This document shows, in pieces, positions 42,223 to 51,453 of a DNA stretch of 64,000 nt (its first letter is position 1; each line of letters begins with the position of its first letter). Source of the DNA: an uncultured Opitutia bacterium (GTDB lineage: Bacteria > Verrucomicrobiota > Verrucomicrobiia > Opitutales > UBA953); assembly GCA_903840355.1 (NCBI GenBank), contig CAIMFJ010000005.1, forward strand, positions 124,001 to 188,000, written 5' to 3'. A program made the translations under genes and the position numbers. The notes below the pieces were generated by a model that did not search any database, had not been told where the DNA came from, and saw only the letters and a list, made by a program, of their open reading frames with translations.

Positions 42223-43152
42223 ATGAAGAAAAAATCCCTCTCAAATCCTCGCCCCACCGTTAATTGGCAAGGAGTGATTCCCGCCATCACGACGCTCTTT
42301 CGTCGCGACGGAAAACTGGATACCGCCGCCATCGCTCGCCATTGTCAGTGGATGGTGGAGGCAGGTTGTATCGGCATTGTTCCCTGTGGCTCCTTGGGTG
42401 AAAGTGCCACGTTGAGTTTTGAAGAAAAGGTCGAGTTGATGGCTACCTGTGTGCAGGCCGTGCCTGGGACGCCGATTATTCCGGGGATTGCTTCGCTCTC
42501 GACTGAAGAGGCCGTGGCTTTGGCTTGGGCCGCGGAGCGCGTGGGCTGCGCGGGTTTGATGGTTTTGCCGCCTTACGTTTACAGCACGGATTGGCATGAG
42601 ATGGGAGCCCATGTGTCGGCGGTGATTGGGGCGACGAAGTTGCCCTGCATGTTATATAATAACCCGCCGGCTTATAAGACAGATTTCTTGCCCGCTCAGG
42701 TACAAGAATTGGCGCAGCGCCATCCTAACCTGCAAGCCATCAAGGAGTCTTCGGGCGATGCCCGTCGCGTCACGGCTTTGCGTCAATTATTAGGGCCCCG
42801 TCTGACGATTTTAGTTGGGATGGATGATTGCATTGTCGAGGGCGTGGCCGCTGGGGCTCAAGGTTGGATTGCGGGTTTGGTGAACGCTTTTCCGGAAGAA
42901 TCGGTGGCCCTTTACGAGGCTGCCATGGCAGGAGACCAGAAGCGTGCCGACGAGATTTATCGCTGGTTCTTGCCCTTACTGCGTTTGGACACGGTGCCGA
43001 AGTTCGTGCAATACATTAAATGGGTGCAAGCCCAGGTGCGAAAGACGAATGCGTCCGTGCGTGGTCCGCGTTTGGCCCTCACGAAGGAAGAAACTAAGCA
43101 GGCCCAAAAGGTTTTAGCCACGGCTCTGAAAGCTCACGCCAAACTTTTCTAA
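42223..43152 (+). CDS. DapA-family 1-pyrroline-4-hydroxy-2-carboxylate deaminase
   Basis: 309 residues from the ATG at 42223; an ATG at 42157 lies inside the upstream gene and is rejected. Class I aldolase-type barrel: Schiff-base Lys174 in QAIKESSGD and Tyr145 in CMLYNNPP. In this operon it should deaminate and dehydrate the pyrroline to 2-oxoglutarate semialdehyde (2,5-dioxopentanoate) instead of making dihydrodipicolinate. Family resemblance alone would leave DHDPS open; the operon decides. 3 bp before the ALDH gene. Confidence 0.9.
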   Translation: MKKKSLSNPRPTVNWQGVIPAITTLFRRDGKLDTAAIARHCQWMVEAGCIGIVPCGSLGESATLSFEEKVELMATCVQAVPGTPIIPGIASLSTEEAVALAWAAERVGCAGLMVLPPYVYSTDWHEMGAHVSAVIGATKLPCMLYNNPPAYKTDFLPAQVQELAQRHPNLQAIKESSGDARRVTALRQLLGPRLTILVGMDDCIVEGVAAGAQGWIAGLVNAFPEESVALYEAAMAGDQKRADEIYRWFLPLLRLDTVPKFVQYIKWVQAQVRKTNASVRGPRLALTKEETKQAQKVLATALKAHAKLF

Positions 43153-43155
43153 ACG

Positions 43156-44754
43156 ATGTCGACACCTATTTTATCTGGCTTAGCTTTTATCGGATCACGC
43201 CGCGGTGCGAAAGGTGGAGCTGCCTTTCAAGCGATGAATCCTGCTTTGGCTCAACCTTTAGAGCCGATTTTTCATACGAGCTCTCTCGCAGAAGTAGATA
43301 CGGCGGCGCATTTAGCCGCCCAAGCTGCACCCTTGCTGGCAAGCTTTAGTGGTCAGAAGAAAGCCCAACTCCTTCGCAAGGTAGCACAGAACATTGAGGC
43401 TACCACGGCGGCTTTGGCGGCTCGTGCCCAATTAGAAACCGCCTTACCAGAAGCCCGTTGCTTGGGTGAAATTGGGCGGACGATGGGTCAGTTGAAATTA
43501 TTCGCAGATCTTTTAGAAAAAGGGGAGTGGGTGGATGCGCGGATTGAGACCGCGCAACCTGAGCGGAAGCCCGCTCCGAAGCCCGATCACCGTTCCATGT
43601 GTCGCCCCTTAGGTCCGGTGGCCGTCTTTTGTGCCAGCAACTTTCCCTTTGCTTATTCTGTAGCGGGTGGGGATACCGCGGCGGCTTTGGCGGCGGGTTG
43701 TCCGGTTGTCGTGGTGGCTCACACTGCACACGCGGGTACGGCCGAGTTGATGGCTAGCCTCGTGGTCGCCGCAGTCCAAGAGTTAGGCTTTCCAGAGGGG
43801 ACTTTCTCGATGGTGATGGGTGATGGGCGCGTCGTCGGACAGCATTTAGCCAAGCATCCTGCATTGCGGGCCATTGGTTTTACGGGTTCTCGGGCGGGCG
43901 GTAAGGCCTTGATGGATACGGCGGCGGCCCGTCCGGTGCCGATTCCGGTCTATGCGGAAATGAGCAGTGTCAACCCAGTCATCTTGCTTGAAGAGGCCTT
44001 GCAAAGTCGCGGCGAAGCGATGGTGGCTGGCCTCTTCGCCTCCTGTACTTTAGGCGTAGGCCAATTCTGCACTCAGCCAGGAATTATCTTATTGGTTCGT
44101 TCGCAGGCTGCCCAAGATTTCGTGGAGAAACTGGCAGCATCTTTCCGGAGTGCGTCCGAAGGAGTCATGTTGACCGCTGGTATTTACCAAAATTATCAAC
44201 GAGAATTAGCGGCCCGGCGTCAGCAAGCGGGTGTGACCGTGGTGCAGTCTGCACAAGCTTCAGGCTCCGCGGGTCGCGTCTTGCCAGCTTTATTAACGGT
44301 CGCCGCACCCACTTTTTTAGCGCAGCCAGCTTTACAGGCGGAATTATTTGGCCCCGCCTCGTTGGTCGTGTGGTGTGAGGATCTTGCTCAATTAAAACAA
44401 GTAGTCCGTTCGCTCGAAGGCAGTCTCACGGCGACGTTGCATGGTACGGCCGAAGAAATCGCCCAACATTCAGAACTCTTGGCGCAACTGGAAACCTTAG
44501 CCGGACGCGTGATTCTGAACGGCTACCCCACGGGTGTGGAAGTCTCTCATGCGATCGTGCATGGTGGACCTTATCCCTCGTTATCAGATGGCCGTACCAC
44601 GTCCGTGGGCTCGAATGCGATTTATCGCTTCACCCGTCTCGTGTGCTATCAAAGCTTTGTGGATGCTGCTTTACCGGCCGAACTCCAGAATGCGAATCCC
44701 TTGAAGATCACGCGTCTGGTGAATGGGCAACGCTCTAGCGAGCCGGTGAGTTAG
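43156..44754 (+). CDS. 2-oxoglutarate semialdehyde dehydrogenase (ALDH)
   Basis: 532 residues. NAD(P)-dependent oxidation of 2-oxoglutarate semialdehyde to 2-oxoglutarate, the last step of hydroxyproline breakdown. Active-site Cys305 in GQFCTQPG and Glu268 in YAEMSSVNP, cofactor region IGFTGSRAGG. The FCTQPG site, YAEMSSVNP and GEIGRTMGQL are typical of the KGSADH subgroup, which also serves sugar-acid paths. It ends 20 bp inside the convergent gene at 44735. Confidence 0.92.
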   Translation: MSTPILSGLAFIGSRRGAKGGAAFQAMNPALAQPLEPIFHTSSLAEVDTAAHLAAQAAPLLASFSGQKKAQLLRKVAQNIEATTAALAARAQLETALPEARCLGEIGRTMGQLKLFADLLEKGEWVDARIETAQPERKPAPKPDHRSMCRPLGPVAVFCASNFPFAYSVAGGDTAAALAAGCPVVVVAHTAHAGTAELMASLVVAAVQELGFPEGTFSMVMGDGRVVGQHLAKHPALRAIGFTGSRAGGKALMDTAAARPVPIPVYAEMSSVNPVILLEEALQSRGEAMVAGLFASCTLGVGQFCTQPGIILLVRSQAAQDFVEKLAASFRSASEGVMLTAGIYQNYQRELAARRQQAGVTVVQSAQASGSAGRVLPALLTVAAPTFLAQPALQAELFGPASLVVWCEDLAQLKQVVRSLEGSLTATLHGTAEEIAQHSELLAQLETLAGRVILNGYPTGVEVSHAIVHGGPYPSLSDGRTTSVGSNAIYRFTRLVCYQSFVDAALPAELQNANPLKITRLVNGQRSSEPVS

Positions 44755-46063
44755 CTTTTTCGGCCTGCACCTTGATGTGTTCTAAGACACGTTGATGGAC
44801 GCTGTGGACGATGTAGGTAGTCCACAGGTTCCAGTAAGGGCTTGGTGCTAGGCTGAGTAGGTAGCGGCTATCTCCGACGAGTAAGGTCTGGTGGTTCGGT
44901 TGCGGAATCAGCAGGAAGCCGCCTTCCAGTCCTTTATAAGTATTATGCAAGTGGGCCGTATCGATACTTTGTCCGAAGAAGGCGGCCTCTTTCATCGTTG
45001 CAGGGGTTTCTAGCACATCAAAACGCAGGGCCTCATTAGGGCGCCAGACGTTGATAATTTCGGGCATATCGCCGGTACTGAGTCGACAGAGACGATGGGC
45101 ACCAATCCCGCCTTGGCCTTCGGTAATCGTCTCGAGTGGGTAAGCCACGCCGAGTTGAAAGAGTAGGTTGTTGGTGGTGGGGAGGTGATGAATGTTATGT
45201 AATTCGGCCCAGACTTTTTCGGGAGGTGCTTGAATCAGGATCGAAGTGCTCACTTCGCCGAGGTAAGGTTCAGGTGGGCTGATTTCTTCCGTGAAGGCGC
45301 AGAGCACGATACTGAGCCAACCCACGGCTTGTACATGGCGACTGGGCGTCCGCAGTTTTTTAGCAATCCAATAGCCCAGCGTGGCTCCGCAAAAACCAAT
45401 GATGAGACCAAAAGGCATCGCCATGATAATGCACACCAGGCCTTCCATCAGTGCCAAGCCGAGGATGCATAAAACGGCGGTTAGCGTTGTGATGGTGGCA
45501 CCGATGGCTGGCCCATATTTGAGGCCTGCTTCGGCGGCTAGGTGAGCCGCGATACCTGCGGTTACAAACGGCAAAAGGATGAAGGTCGTAATACTTAAGA
45601 ATCCTTGTAATTTAAAGACATGGTCGCCGAGGCTGCTTAAAAGCAAGAGGACCAACCAGCAGCCAGCAATCGGTGCGATTAATTTGCCAGCGAGCGAGTA
45701 GGTGTCGACCTGCGCGTCGGTGGCTTCGCGGTCATTGCTGACGCCAAGCCATAATCCTGAACCGATGCCGACGAAGGGTAGGGCACTCAGGAACACGAAG
45801 AGCCAGGGCTTATCCCAGCCTACGCGTCGCGCTCTTCCATAGGTTAAAAGGAACAGTAAGGCTAAGGTGGGTATCAGAAAGCTCCAGAGAACCACCGGGT
45901 CATAGCCGCTGTTCCAAAAAGTGCCCCACCAATCACCTAAGGTTTGTGCTAAAGCTTGGCCGAGCAGCCGAAAAAGAATGAGCGATTGCGAGAAGGCGAC
46001 TAACGGTAAACCTAAGAAATTATAAGTCAGCCGACTAGGCTGGGTTAAGCTACGGAAGAACAT
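44735..46063 (-). CDS. Polytopic membrane protein with C-terminal SRPBCC-like domain
   Basis: 442 residues from the ATG at 46063, 2 bp after the stop of the YugP-like gene; the 46093 start would overlap that gene. Several hydrophobic segments (about 25-270) in a Yip1-like bundle, then a soluble domain from about 285 (VSTSILIQAPPEKVWAELHNIHHLPTTNNLLF, RLSTGDMPEIINVWRPNEALRFDV) that looks like a START/SRPBCC lipid- or small-ligand-binding fold, with a C-terminal membrane-near helix (YWNLWTTYIVHSVHQRVLEHIK). Function unknown. It pairs with the YugP-like protein on one transcript. Its end overlaps the convergent ALDH gene by 20 bp. Confidence 0.78.
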   Translation of the reverse strand: MFFRSLTQPSRLTYNFLGLPLVAFSQSLILFRLLGQALAQTLGDWWGTFWNSGYDPVVLWSFLIPTLALLFLLTYGRARRVGWDKPWLFVFLSALPFVGIGSGLWLGVSNDREATDAQVDTYSLAGKLIAPIAGCWLVLLLLSSLGDHVFKLQGFLSITTFILLPFVTAGIAAHLAAEAGLKYGPAIGATITTLTAVLCILGLALMEGLVCIIMAMPFGLIIGFCGATLGYWIAKKLRTPSRHVQAVGWLSIVLCAFTEEISPPEPYLGEVSTSILIQAPPEKVWAELHNIHHLPTTNNLLFQLGVAYPLETITEGQGGIGAHRLCRLSTGDMPEIINVWRPNEALRFDVLETPATMKEAAFFGQSIDTAHLHNTYKGLEGGFLLIPQPNHQTLLVGDSRYLLSLAPSPYWNLWTTYIVHSVHQRVLEHIKVQAEKANSPAR

Positions 46064-46065
46064 GT

Positions 46066-46743
46066 TTAGCGAGAAAAGAGCAGACGCCACCAAGTGCGAC
46101 TGTAGGGGAGGGCGAGGTGTTCAAGTCGCGCACAGAGAAAAGCCGCTTCAATTTCTTTGGCGGGATGTCCCTCGAGTAATTGAGCGGCTTCGAGTTCTTG
46201 GCGACCACGTCGGGCGGCATCCGTGACGAGGTTATGTTTTAAACTATGGGCTAGTGTGAGCACACCTGAGAGGATGGAGAAGGCGATGAGGATGTACAGG
46301 AAGCTACGTCCTTTACTGGTAAGGCTGAGTACTAAAATCACGGGCCAAGCATTGCCCCATAAAATCATAAAAGAATCCCATGAGGCAAGGTTGCCTAATT
46401 TACGATCGCGGTGTTGTAGGGCGTGACCTGCTAAGCGGGCGGCACGGGCAACGTCGAACAAGCGCTTCCCATGGTAGACATCGGGCGAGAGTTTAATGGC
46501 AGGCTCAAAGGCCGAGTAATAGTCATTCAAAGCCACCGTTGTTTCATCCACGCCTACTTGGGGGATTTCGCCCCGCAGTAGGATGATGCGTGCCGCTTGG
46601 GCTCCGCTAATACCGCGGACCAAGAGGATGTTGCCATATTTTCGTTCTAAGCGACGTAAACGCATCCAAGCCAACCAAGGCAGGGCTAAGGCCAGTCCAG
46701 CTAAGAGACAGAGGACTATTACGGCCTTGGTTTCAGGTGCCAT
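46066..46743 (-). CDS. YugP-like zinc-peptidase homologue with degenerate active site
   Basis: 225 residues, N-terminal membrane anchor (about 7-27). The YugP (Zn_peptidase_2) pattern GxxxA..IL, LSPDVYHG and the helix AHEVGHALQH is present in altered form: residues 91-110 read HGKRLFDVARAARLAGHALQ, so the HExxH motif appears as RLAGH (His103 to Arg, Glu104 to Leu; His107 kept), and the expected DHY is DYY. Two more hydrophobic segments lie near 126-165. This argues for a non-catalytic homologue. Directly followed by the SRPBCC membrane gene (2 bp). Confidence 0.75.
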   Translation of the reverse strand: MAPETKAVIVLCLLAGLALALPWLAWMRLRRLERKYGNILLVRGISGAQAARIILLRGEIPQVGVDETTVALNDYYSAFEPAIKLSPDVYHGKRLFDVARAARLAGHALQHRDRKLGNLASWDSFMILWGNAWPVILVLSLTSKGRSFLYILIAFSILSGVLTLAHSLKHNLVTDAARRGRQELEAAQLLEGHPAKEIEAAFLCARLEHLALPYSRTWWRLLFSR

Positions 46744-46881
46744 TGGCTGACGATGGCCCTTTTTGCTGACTTCTTCAAGGACTACCTCTGCTAATTGTCT
46801 CGGTTAATTTCTATTTAATCGCTAAAGGAGAACGCACCTACGTTGACCGCGTGGGTCTACTGAATTATCACTAAGTACGCT

Positions 46882-47775
46882 ATGAACCCTGACATCGTTA
46901 AGAACTATCTGATGGGCCTGCAGGATCGCCTCTGTGCGCAAATGGAAGCCGTCGATGGTAAAGCTAAGTATCATGAAGATGCTTGGACGCGGGCAGAGGG
47001 GGGTGGCGGGCGGACTCGGGTGATTACGAACGGAATGGTTTTAGAAAAAGGTGGTGTGGCTTTTTCCGATGTACGGGGTTCGAAGCTTCCGTCTTCCGCC
47101 ACGCATGCACGTCCAGAGTTAACCGGTCGCGGTTTTCGGGCGATGGGTGTTTCGGTCGTGCATCATCCCTTGAATCCTTATGCCCCGACGTCGCATATGA
47201 ACGTGCGCTTTTTTTGCACGGATGGGCCTAATCCGGTTTGGTGGTTTGGGGGAGGTTTTGATTTAACGCCTTACTATGGATTTACAGAAGATGCGGTCAG
47301 TTGGCATCGTGCCGCCCAGGTTGCCGCTGGAGCTTATTACCCTAAATTTAAACAATGGTGTGATGAGTATTTCGTGCTCAAGCACCGTGGTGAGGCTCGG
47401 GGGGTCGGCGGTATTTTTTATGACGATTTTACTGAGGGTGGCTTTGAAAAAGGTTTCGCCTTGATGCAAAAGGTGGGGGATGCCTATGGCCCTGCTTATG
47501 CCGAGGTCTTGCGTCGTCGGGCAGGCACGCCCTATGGTGAGAAAGAGAAGCAATGGCAGGAGCTTCGTCGGGGTCGGTATGTTGAATTTAACCTCGTTTT
47601 CGATCGCGGTACGATTTTTGGCCTGCAGTCGGGCGGTCGCACGGAGTCGATTTTAATGTCTTTACCTCCCCGCGTGCAGTGGGCTTATGGTCATCAACCC
47701 GAACCTGGCACCCGTGAAGCAGAACTCCTCTCGCTTTATCTACAGCCCCAGGATTGGTTAGGTACCACGACATGA
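46882..47775 (+). CDS. hemF: Oxygen-dependent coproporphyrinogen III oxidase
   Basis: 297 residues, normal for HemF. Uses O2 to convert coproporphyrinogen III to protoporphyrinogen IX. Family blocks: [46 protein letters not shown], and [16 protein letters not shown] with [15 protein letters not shown]. First gene of the heme cluster; stop overlaps the hemE start (ATGA at 47772-47775). No upstream hem gene in the window. A 138-bp gap to the divergent YugP-like gene may hold the promoter. Confidence 0.96.
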   Translation: MNPDIVKNYLMGLQDRLCAQMEAVDGKAKYHEDAWTRAEGGGGRTRVITNGMVLEKGGVAFSDVRGSKLPSSATHARPELTGRGFRAMGVSVVHHPLNPYAPTSHMNVRFFCTDGPNPVWWFGGGFDLTPYYGFTEDAVSWHRAAQVAAGAYYPKFKQWCDEYFVLKHRGEARGVGGIFYDDFTEGGFEKGFALMQKVGDAYGPAYAEVLRRRAGTPYGEKEKQWQELRRGRYVEFNLVFDRGTIFGLQSGGRTESILMSLPPRVQWAYGHQPEPGTREAELLSLYLQPQDWLGTTT

Positions 47776-48803
47776 CTTCCCGAGAACGCTTCTTAGCCGC
47801 GCTACATCGCCAGCCTCATGGCCGTCCGCCCGTTTGGGTGATGCGTCAGGCGGGGCGATATTTGCCGGAGTATCGCGCTTTAAAAGCGAAGTCAGATTTT
47901 CTGACGATGGTGCGCACGCCTGACTTAGCGGTCGAGGTGACCTTGCAGCCTTTACGTCGTTTTGCGCAGTTAGATGCCGCCATTTTATTTAGTGATATTT
48001 TAGTAATCCCTGAAGCGCTCGGCGTGGGGTATCAATTTCGCGAAGCGGGCGGGATTCAGATGCAGCGGGCTTTGAGTTCGGAAGCCGACTTGGCTACTTT
48101 GCAAATTACGGGGGCCGCAGGTCGGTTGCAGTATGTCTATGATGCCCTGAAACTTTTACGTCAGGAGTTAAAGTCCCAAAAGGCTTTGCTCGGTTTTGCG
48201 GGATCGCCTTGGACCTTGGCCTGTTACCTTTTAGAAGGTGGCGGCTCCGAAGATTTTCCGCGCACGAAGGCTTTGGTAAAATCTAACCCTCAGTTCCTGC
48301 ACGCTTTATTGAGAATCTTGACCGACGTGGTTGCGGACTACCTCACTCAGCAATTTAAAGCCGGGGCCGATGCCGTACAGATTTTTGATAGTTGGGCAGG
48401 GGTCTTATCGGGGACGGATTATGAAACCTTTTCGTTGCGTTACCTGCGGGATATTTTGGCGAAGTTGCCAGTCGGAGCGCCTGTGATTGTTTACGCCAAA
48501 GGTAAATCCGCTCAAGCCGGGGCCTTGGCTAGTACTGGTGCCGCCTGCTTGGGGGTTGATTGGACGATGCCTCTATCTCAAGTACGGGCCTTAGCCGGAC
48601 GGCCTATTTGTTTACAAGGCAACCTTGATCCAGAATTCATGGTGGGGGCTCCTGCTTTGGCCGCCCAAGCCACCCAAGCCATTTTGGCGGATAATGCGGG
48701 CGACCCTGGGCATATCTTCAACCTAGGTCATGGGATTACACCCGATGCCAAGATTGAAACGATGGAAGCGGTTTTGAACACGGTCTTAGCCGCTGGCGTT
48801 TGA
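47772..48803 (+). CDS. hemE: Uroporphyrinogen decarboxylase
   Basis: 343 residues from the ATG at 47772, which overlaps the hemF stop; the 47754 start adds MVRYHD and is less likely. Decarboxylates uroporphyrinogen III. The signature [16 protein letters not shown] lies near the start, with [12 protein letters not shown] and [18 protein letters not shown] further on. Cytosolic. Genes for the earlier steps are not here, so supply comes from elsewhere. Confidence 0.96.
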   Translation: MTSRERFLAALHRQPHGRPPVWVMRQAGRYLPEYRALKAKSDFLTMVRTPDLAVEVTLQPLRRFAQLDAAILFSDILVIPEALGVGYQFREAGGIQMQRALSSEADLATLQITGAAGRLQYVYDALKLLRQELKSQKALLGFAGSPWTLACYLLEGGGSEDFPRTKALVKSNPQFLHALLRILTDVVADYLTQQFKAGADAVQIFDSWAGVLSGTDYETFSLRYLRDILAKLPVGAPVIVYAKGKSAQAGALASTGAACLGVDWTMPLSQVRALAGRPICLQGNLDPEFMVGAPALAAQATQAILADNAGDPGHIFNLGHGITPDAKIETMEAVLNTVLAAGV

Positions 48804-48833
48804 CAATTCCCCTGACTCCTTCCTTTTAGGGGT

Positions 48834-49865
48834 ATGTCGCGTAAAGGAATCCTGCTTTTAAACCTCGGCTCGCCCAAGAGCACTTCGGTTCCCGACGTTA
48901 GAAATTATTTAAGGGAGTTTTTGGGCGACGAACGCGTGATTGATTATCCCGCCCCGTTTCGTTTTGCCCTGTTGGAAGGCATTGTCTTGCGCACTCGCCC
49001 ACGTAAGTCCGCCGAGGCTTATAAAACCGTGTGGACGCCAGAAGGGGCCCCGTTGTTGGTGACGACGGAGAAATTACGTAAGAAGTTAGAAGTTGCGACC
49101 GGGATGCCGGTGGTGACGGGGATGCGTTACGGCACACCTTCTTGTGCCGAAGCGGTACAAAAAGTTTTAGAACTGGGGATTGATGATCTGTTTGTGATGC
49201 CGCAATACCCCCACTACGCGATGTCCTCGTATGAAACCGTCGTGGTTAAAATCCAAGAGGAGTTAGCCCGTTTAGCCCCCCAGTTAAAATATCAGGTCCT
49301 GCAGCCCTACTACAACGACCCCGCTTACATTGAGAGTTTAGTCGCCTCCGCCCAGCCTTGGTTACAGCAGCCTTTTGATAAGATTTTATTTTCTTACCAC
49401 GGAGTGCCGGAGCGTCATTTGCGTAAAGGCGATGCCTCGAAAGCGCATTGTACCAAGGTGAAGGATTGTTGTTTGCAGGCCAGCCCCTCACACGCGAATT
49501 GCTATAAGCACCAGTGCGTGCAGACGATGTTGTTGTTCGCCAAGAAGGCAGGACTTCGTCCCGATCAATACGAAATTTCCTTTCAGTCGCGTTTTGGGCC
49601 AGAGAAGTGGGTGCCGCCTTACACGGATGAGCGTTTAGAGGCTTTACCCCAAGAAGGGGTTAAAAAGCTGTTGGTCATGTGCCCCGCGTTTACGGCGGAT
49701 TGCCTCGAAACGATTGAGGAAATTAATGAAGAAGGTCGCGAAACCTTCATGCACGCTGGCGGCGAAAATTTTGAGCAAATTCCCTGCCTGAATGATCAAG
49801 ATGTTTACGTGCATTATTTAGCACAACGGGCTCAAGCTTGGCGTCCCAGTCATTACCCGGTCTAA
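48834..49865 (+). CDS. hemH: Ferrochelatase (protoporphyrin ferrochelatase)
   Basis: 343 residues. Inserts Fe2+ into protoporphyrin IX. Motifs: LLLNLGSPKS, YGTPSC, FVMPQYPHYAMSSYE, FSYHGVPERHLRKGD with the conserved His, and the C-terminal MCPAFTADCLETIEEI. After the catalytic His a Cys-rich stretch (HCTKVKDCC..NCYKHQC) might bind a [2Fe-2S] cluster, as some bacterial ferrochelatases do. 30 bp after hemE, 8 bp before maf. No protoporphyrinogen oxidase (hemG/J/Y) is in this window. Confidence 0.95.
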   Translation: MSRKGILLLNLGSPKSTSVPDVRNYLREFLGDERVIDYPAPFRFALLEGIVLRTRPRKSAEAYKTVWTPEGAPLLVTTEKLRKKLEVATGMPVVTGMRYGTPSCAEAVQKVLELGIDDLFVMPQYPHYAMSSYETVVVKIQEELARLAPQLKYQVLQPYYNDPAYIESLVASAQPWLQQPFDKILFSYHGVPERHLRKGDASKAHCTKVKDCCLQASPSHANCYKHQCVQTMLLFAKKAGLRPDQYEISFQSRFGPEKWVPPYTDERLEALPQEGVKKLLVMCPAFTADCLETIEEINEEGRETFMHAGGENFEQIPCLNDQDVYVHYLAQRAQAWRPSHYPV

Positions 49866-49873
49866 GTTGCCAC

Positions 49874-50482
49874 GTGTCTGACTCGATTCCGTTTGTCTTA
49901 GCTTCGGCGTCTCCACGTCGCACGGAGCTATTACAGTCTATGGGCGTGCCGCACCAAATCATCGTGGCCCAGGTGCAGGAATTTGAAGACCCTACGGCCT
50001 CGCCCTATGAGATGGTACTCCACAATGCGCGGTTAAAAGCCAAGGCCGTTGCGGAACTTTATCCTACCGCTTTGGTGCTCGGGGCAGATACCACGGTCGC
50101 CTTGGAACATAAAGTATTGAATAAACCGCGCGATTTAAAGGAGTCGGCCGAAATGTTGCGGGAACTCTCGGGGCGCGAACATACCGTGCACACGGGAGTC
50201 TGCTTTTATGGGCCAGCTTATGGGCTTGATGAGACGCATGATATCACCGCTTGGGTGCGGTTTAAGCCGCTGACCGAGGCAGTGATTCAACAGTACCAAC
50301 TTCTGGTTAATACCCTCGATAAAGCCGGAGCTTATGGCATTCAAGAGGGTCGCGATTTGATTATTGAAGATTACCAGCACCCCATTTCCACCATCATGGG
50401 TTTGCCGGTTGAATTCGTCGTGCAGCGTTTGGAACAATTAGGCCTGCGGCAGCGTCTTAGATCAGGAACTTTTAAAACCTAA
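49874..50482 (+). CDS. maf: Maf-family nucleotide pyrophosphatase
   Basis: 202 residues from the GTG at 49874, 8 bp after hemH; the ATG at 49838 would overlap hemH and add non-family residues. House-cleaning nucleoside triphosphate pyrophosphatase of the Maf/YhdE type. Motifs FVLASASPRRTELL, LGADTTVALE, KPRDLKESAEML and SGREHTVHTGVC are intact. It is a frequent neighbour in unrelated operons, so its place among heme genes need not mean a heme role. The next gene starts on its stop (TAATG). Confidence 0.92.
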   Translation: MSDSIPFVLASASPRRTELLQSMGVPHQIIVAQVQEFEDPTASPYEMVLHNARLKAKAVAELYPTALVLGADTTVALEHKVLNKPRDLKESAEMLRELSGREHTVHTGVCFYGPAYGLDETHDITAWVRFKPLTEAVIQQYQLLVNTLDKAGAYGIQEGRDLIIEDYQHPISTIMGLPVEFVVQRLEQLGLRQRLRSGTFKT

Positions 50483-51408
50483 TGTTAAAATCACTTTTCT
50501 TTAGTTTCATGTTGGGTGGCGCCTCACTGGCACTTTATGGGGCGGGTTTGAATGGGGATGCGGAGTTAGACGCCGTGGTGCTCGGGCAACCCTTGAAAAT
50601 TACAACCACGAATCGCTTGGCTGGAGCCATTGGTTCGTTCGTCTGGAAGGGGGTCGAGTTTATTGATCAAGCCGATCATGGTCGCGAGTTGCAGTCGGCG
50701 ATTAATGCGGATTGGCAGGGGCAATTGTTTGGAGAGTGTTATAATCCTACGGAGGCCGGTTCGGTGGCCGATGGAGCGGGCCCAAAGTCTTCGAGTGTCC
50801 TAGAGCAGTTAAGCGTGAAAGACGGCGTGTTGACGACGCGGAATCGGATGGCGTTCTGGCTGTCGCCCGGGATGAGTTCGCATGGTCACCAGGCTTTTAA
50901 TCAAACTATCGTCTCAAATCACTGCCTGACCAAGCGAGTCGCCGTTGGCCATCGAGGCATCGAGAATGTTTTGGATTATAAGATTATTTATACGGTGCCG
51001 GATGATTACCCACACCATAAGATTACCGTAGAAGCTTTAACCGGCTACATGCCGCCAAAGTTTTCGGAGGTTTATACTTACAGTATTAAAAATAAAGTAC
51101 TGGAGCCCTTCGTGAGTGGCGTGCCTGGCGAAATTCGCAAACCTGTCGTATTGGCTACACCGGATGGGACCAGTGCGATGGGCGTCTTTACGCCCGATCG
51201 GCCCGCTCCAGGGTGTCCGCCAGTCGGGTATGGTCATTTTGCTTTTCCCGCGTCCAAGGTTGTGAAGTGGAATTGCGTCTTCCGGATTTATCAAGCCGAG
51301 CCCATTAAGCCTGGGGATTACACTTACCAGCTCTACGTTGTTTTTGGTACGCTAGAAGATTGCCGCCGGGCGATGGTGGCTTTGCACCAAGAGTTTCTGC
51401 CTGAATAA
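50482..51408 (+). CDS. Exported mutarotase-like beta-sandwich protein
   Basis: 308 residues with a signal peptide (MLKSLFFSFMLGGASLALYG). The mature part is all-beta: ITTTNRLAGAIGSFVWKGVEFIDQADHGRELQSA recalls the N-terminal edge of galactose-mutarotase-like and glycoside hydrolase accessory domains. HHKITVEALTGYMPPKF and YGHFAFPASKVVKWNCVFRIY continue the fold. Probably binds or modifies a sugar; no catalytic residues can be named. Coupled to maf by TAATG. No link to heme synthesis beyond position. Confidence 0.72.
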   Translation: MLKSLFFSFMLGGASLALYGAGLNGDAELDAVVLGQPLKITTTNRLAGAIGSFVWKGVEFIDQADHGRELQSAINADWQGQLFGECYNPTEAGSVADGAGPKSSSVLEQLSVKDGVLTTRNRMAFWLSPGMSSHGHQAFNQTIVSNHCLTKRVAVGHRGIENVLDYKIIYTVPDDYPHHKITVEALTGYMPPKFSEVYTYSIKNKVLEPFVSGVPGEIRKPVVLATPDGTSAMGVFTPDRPAPGCPPVGYGHFAFPASKVVKWNCVFRIYQAEPIKPGDYTYQLYVVFGTLEDCRRAMVALHQEFLPE

Positions 51409-51453
51409 TAAGACGTCACTTGAAGTCTGAAAAACCGCTGATAGGGTGGGGTT

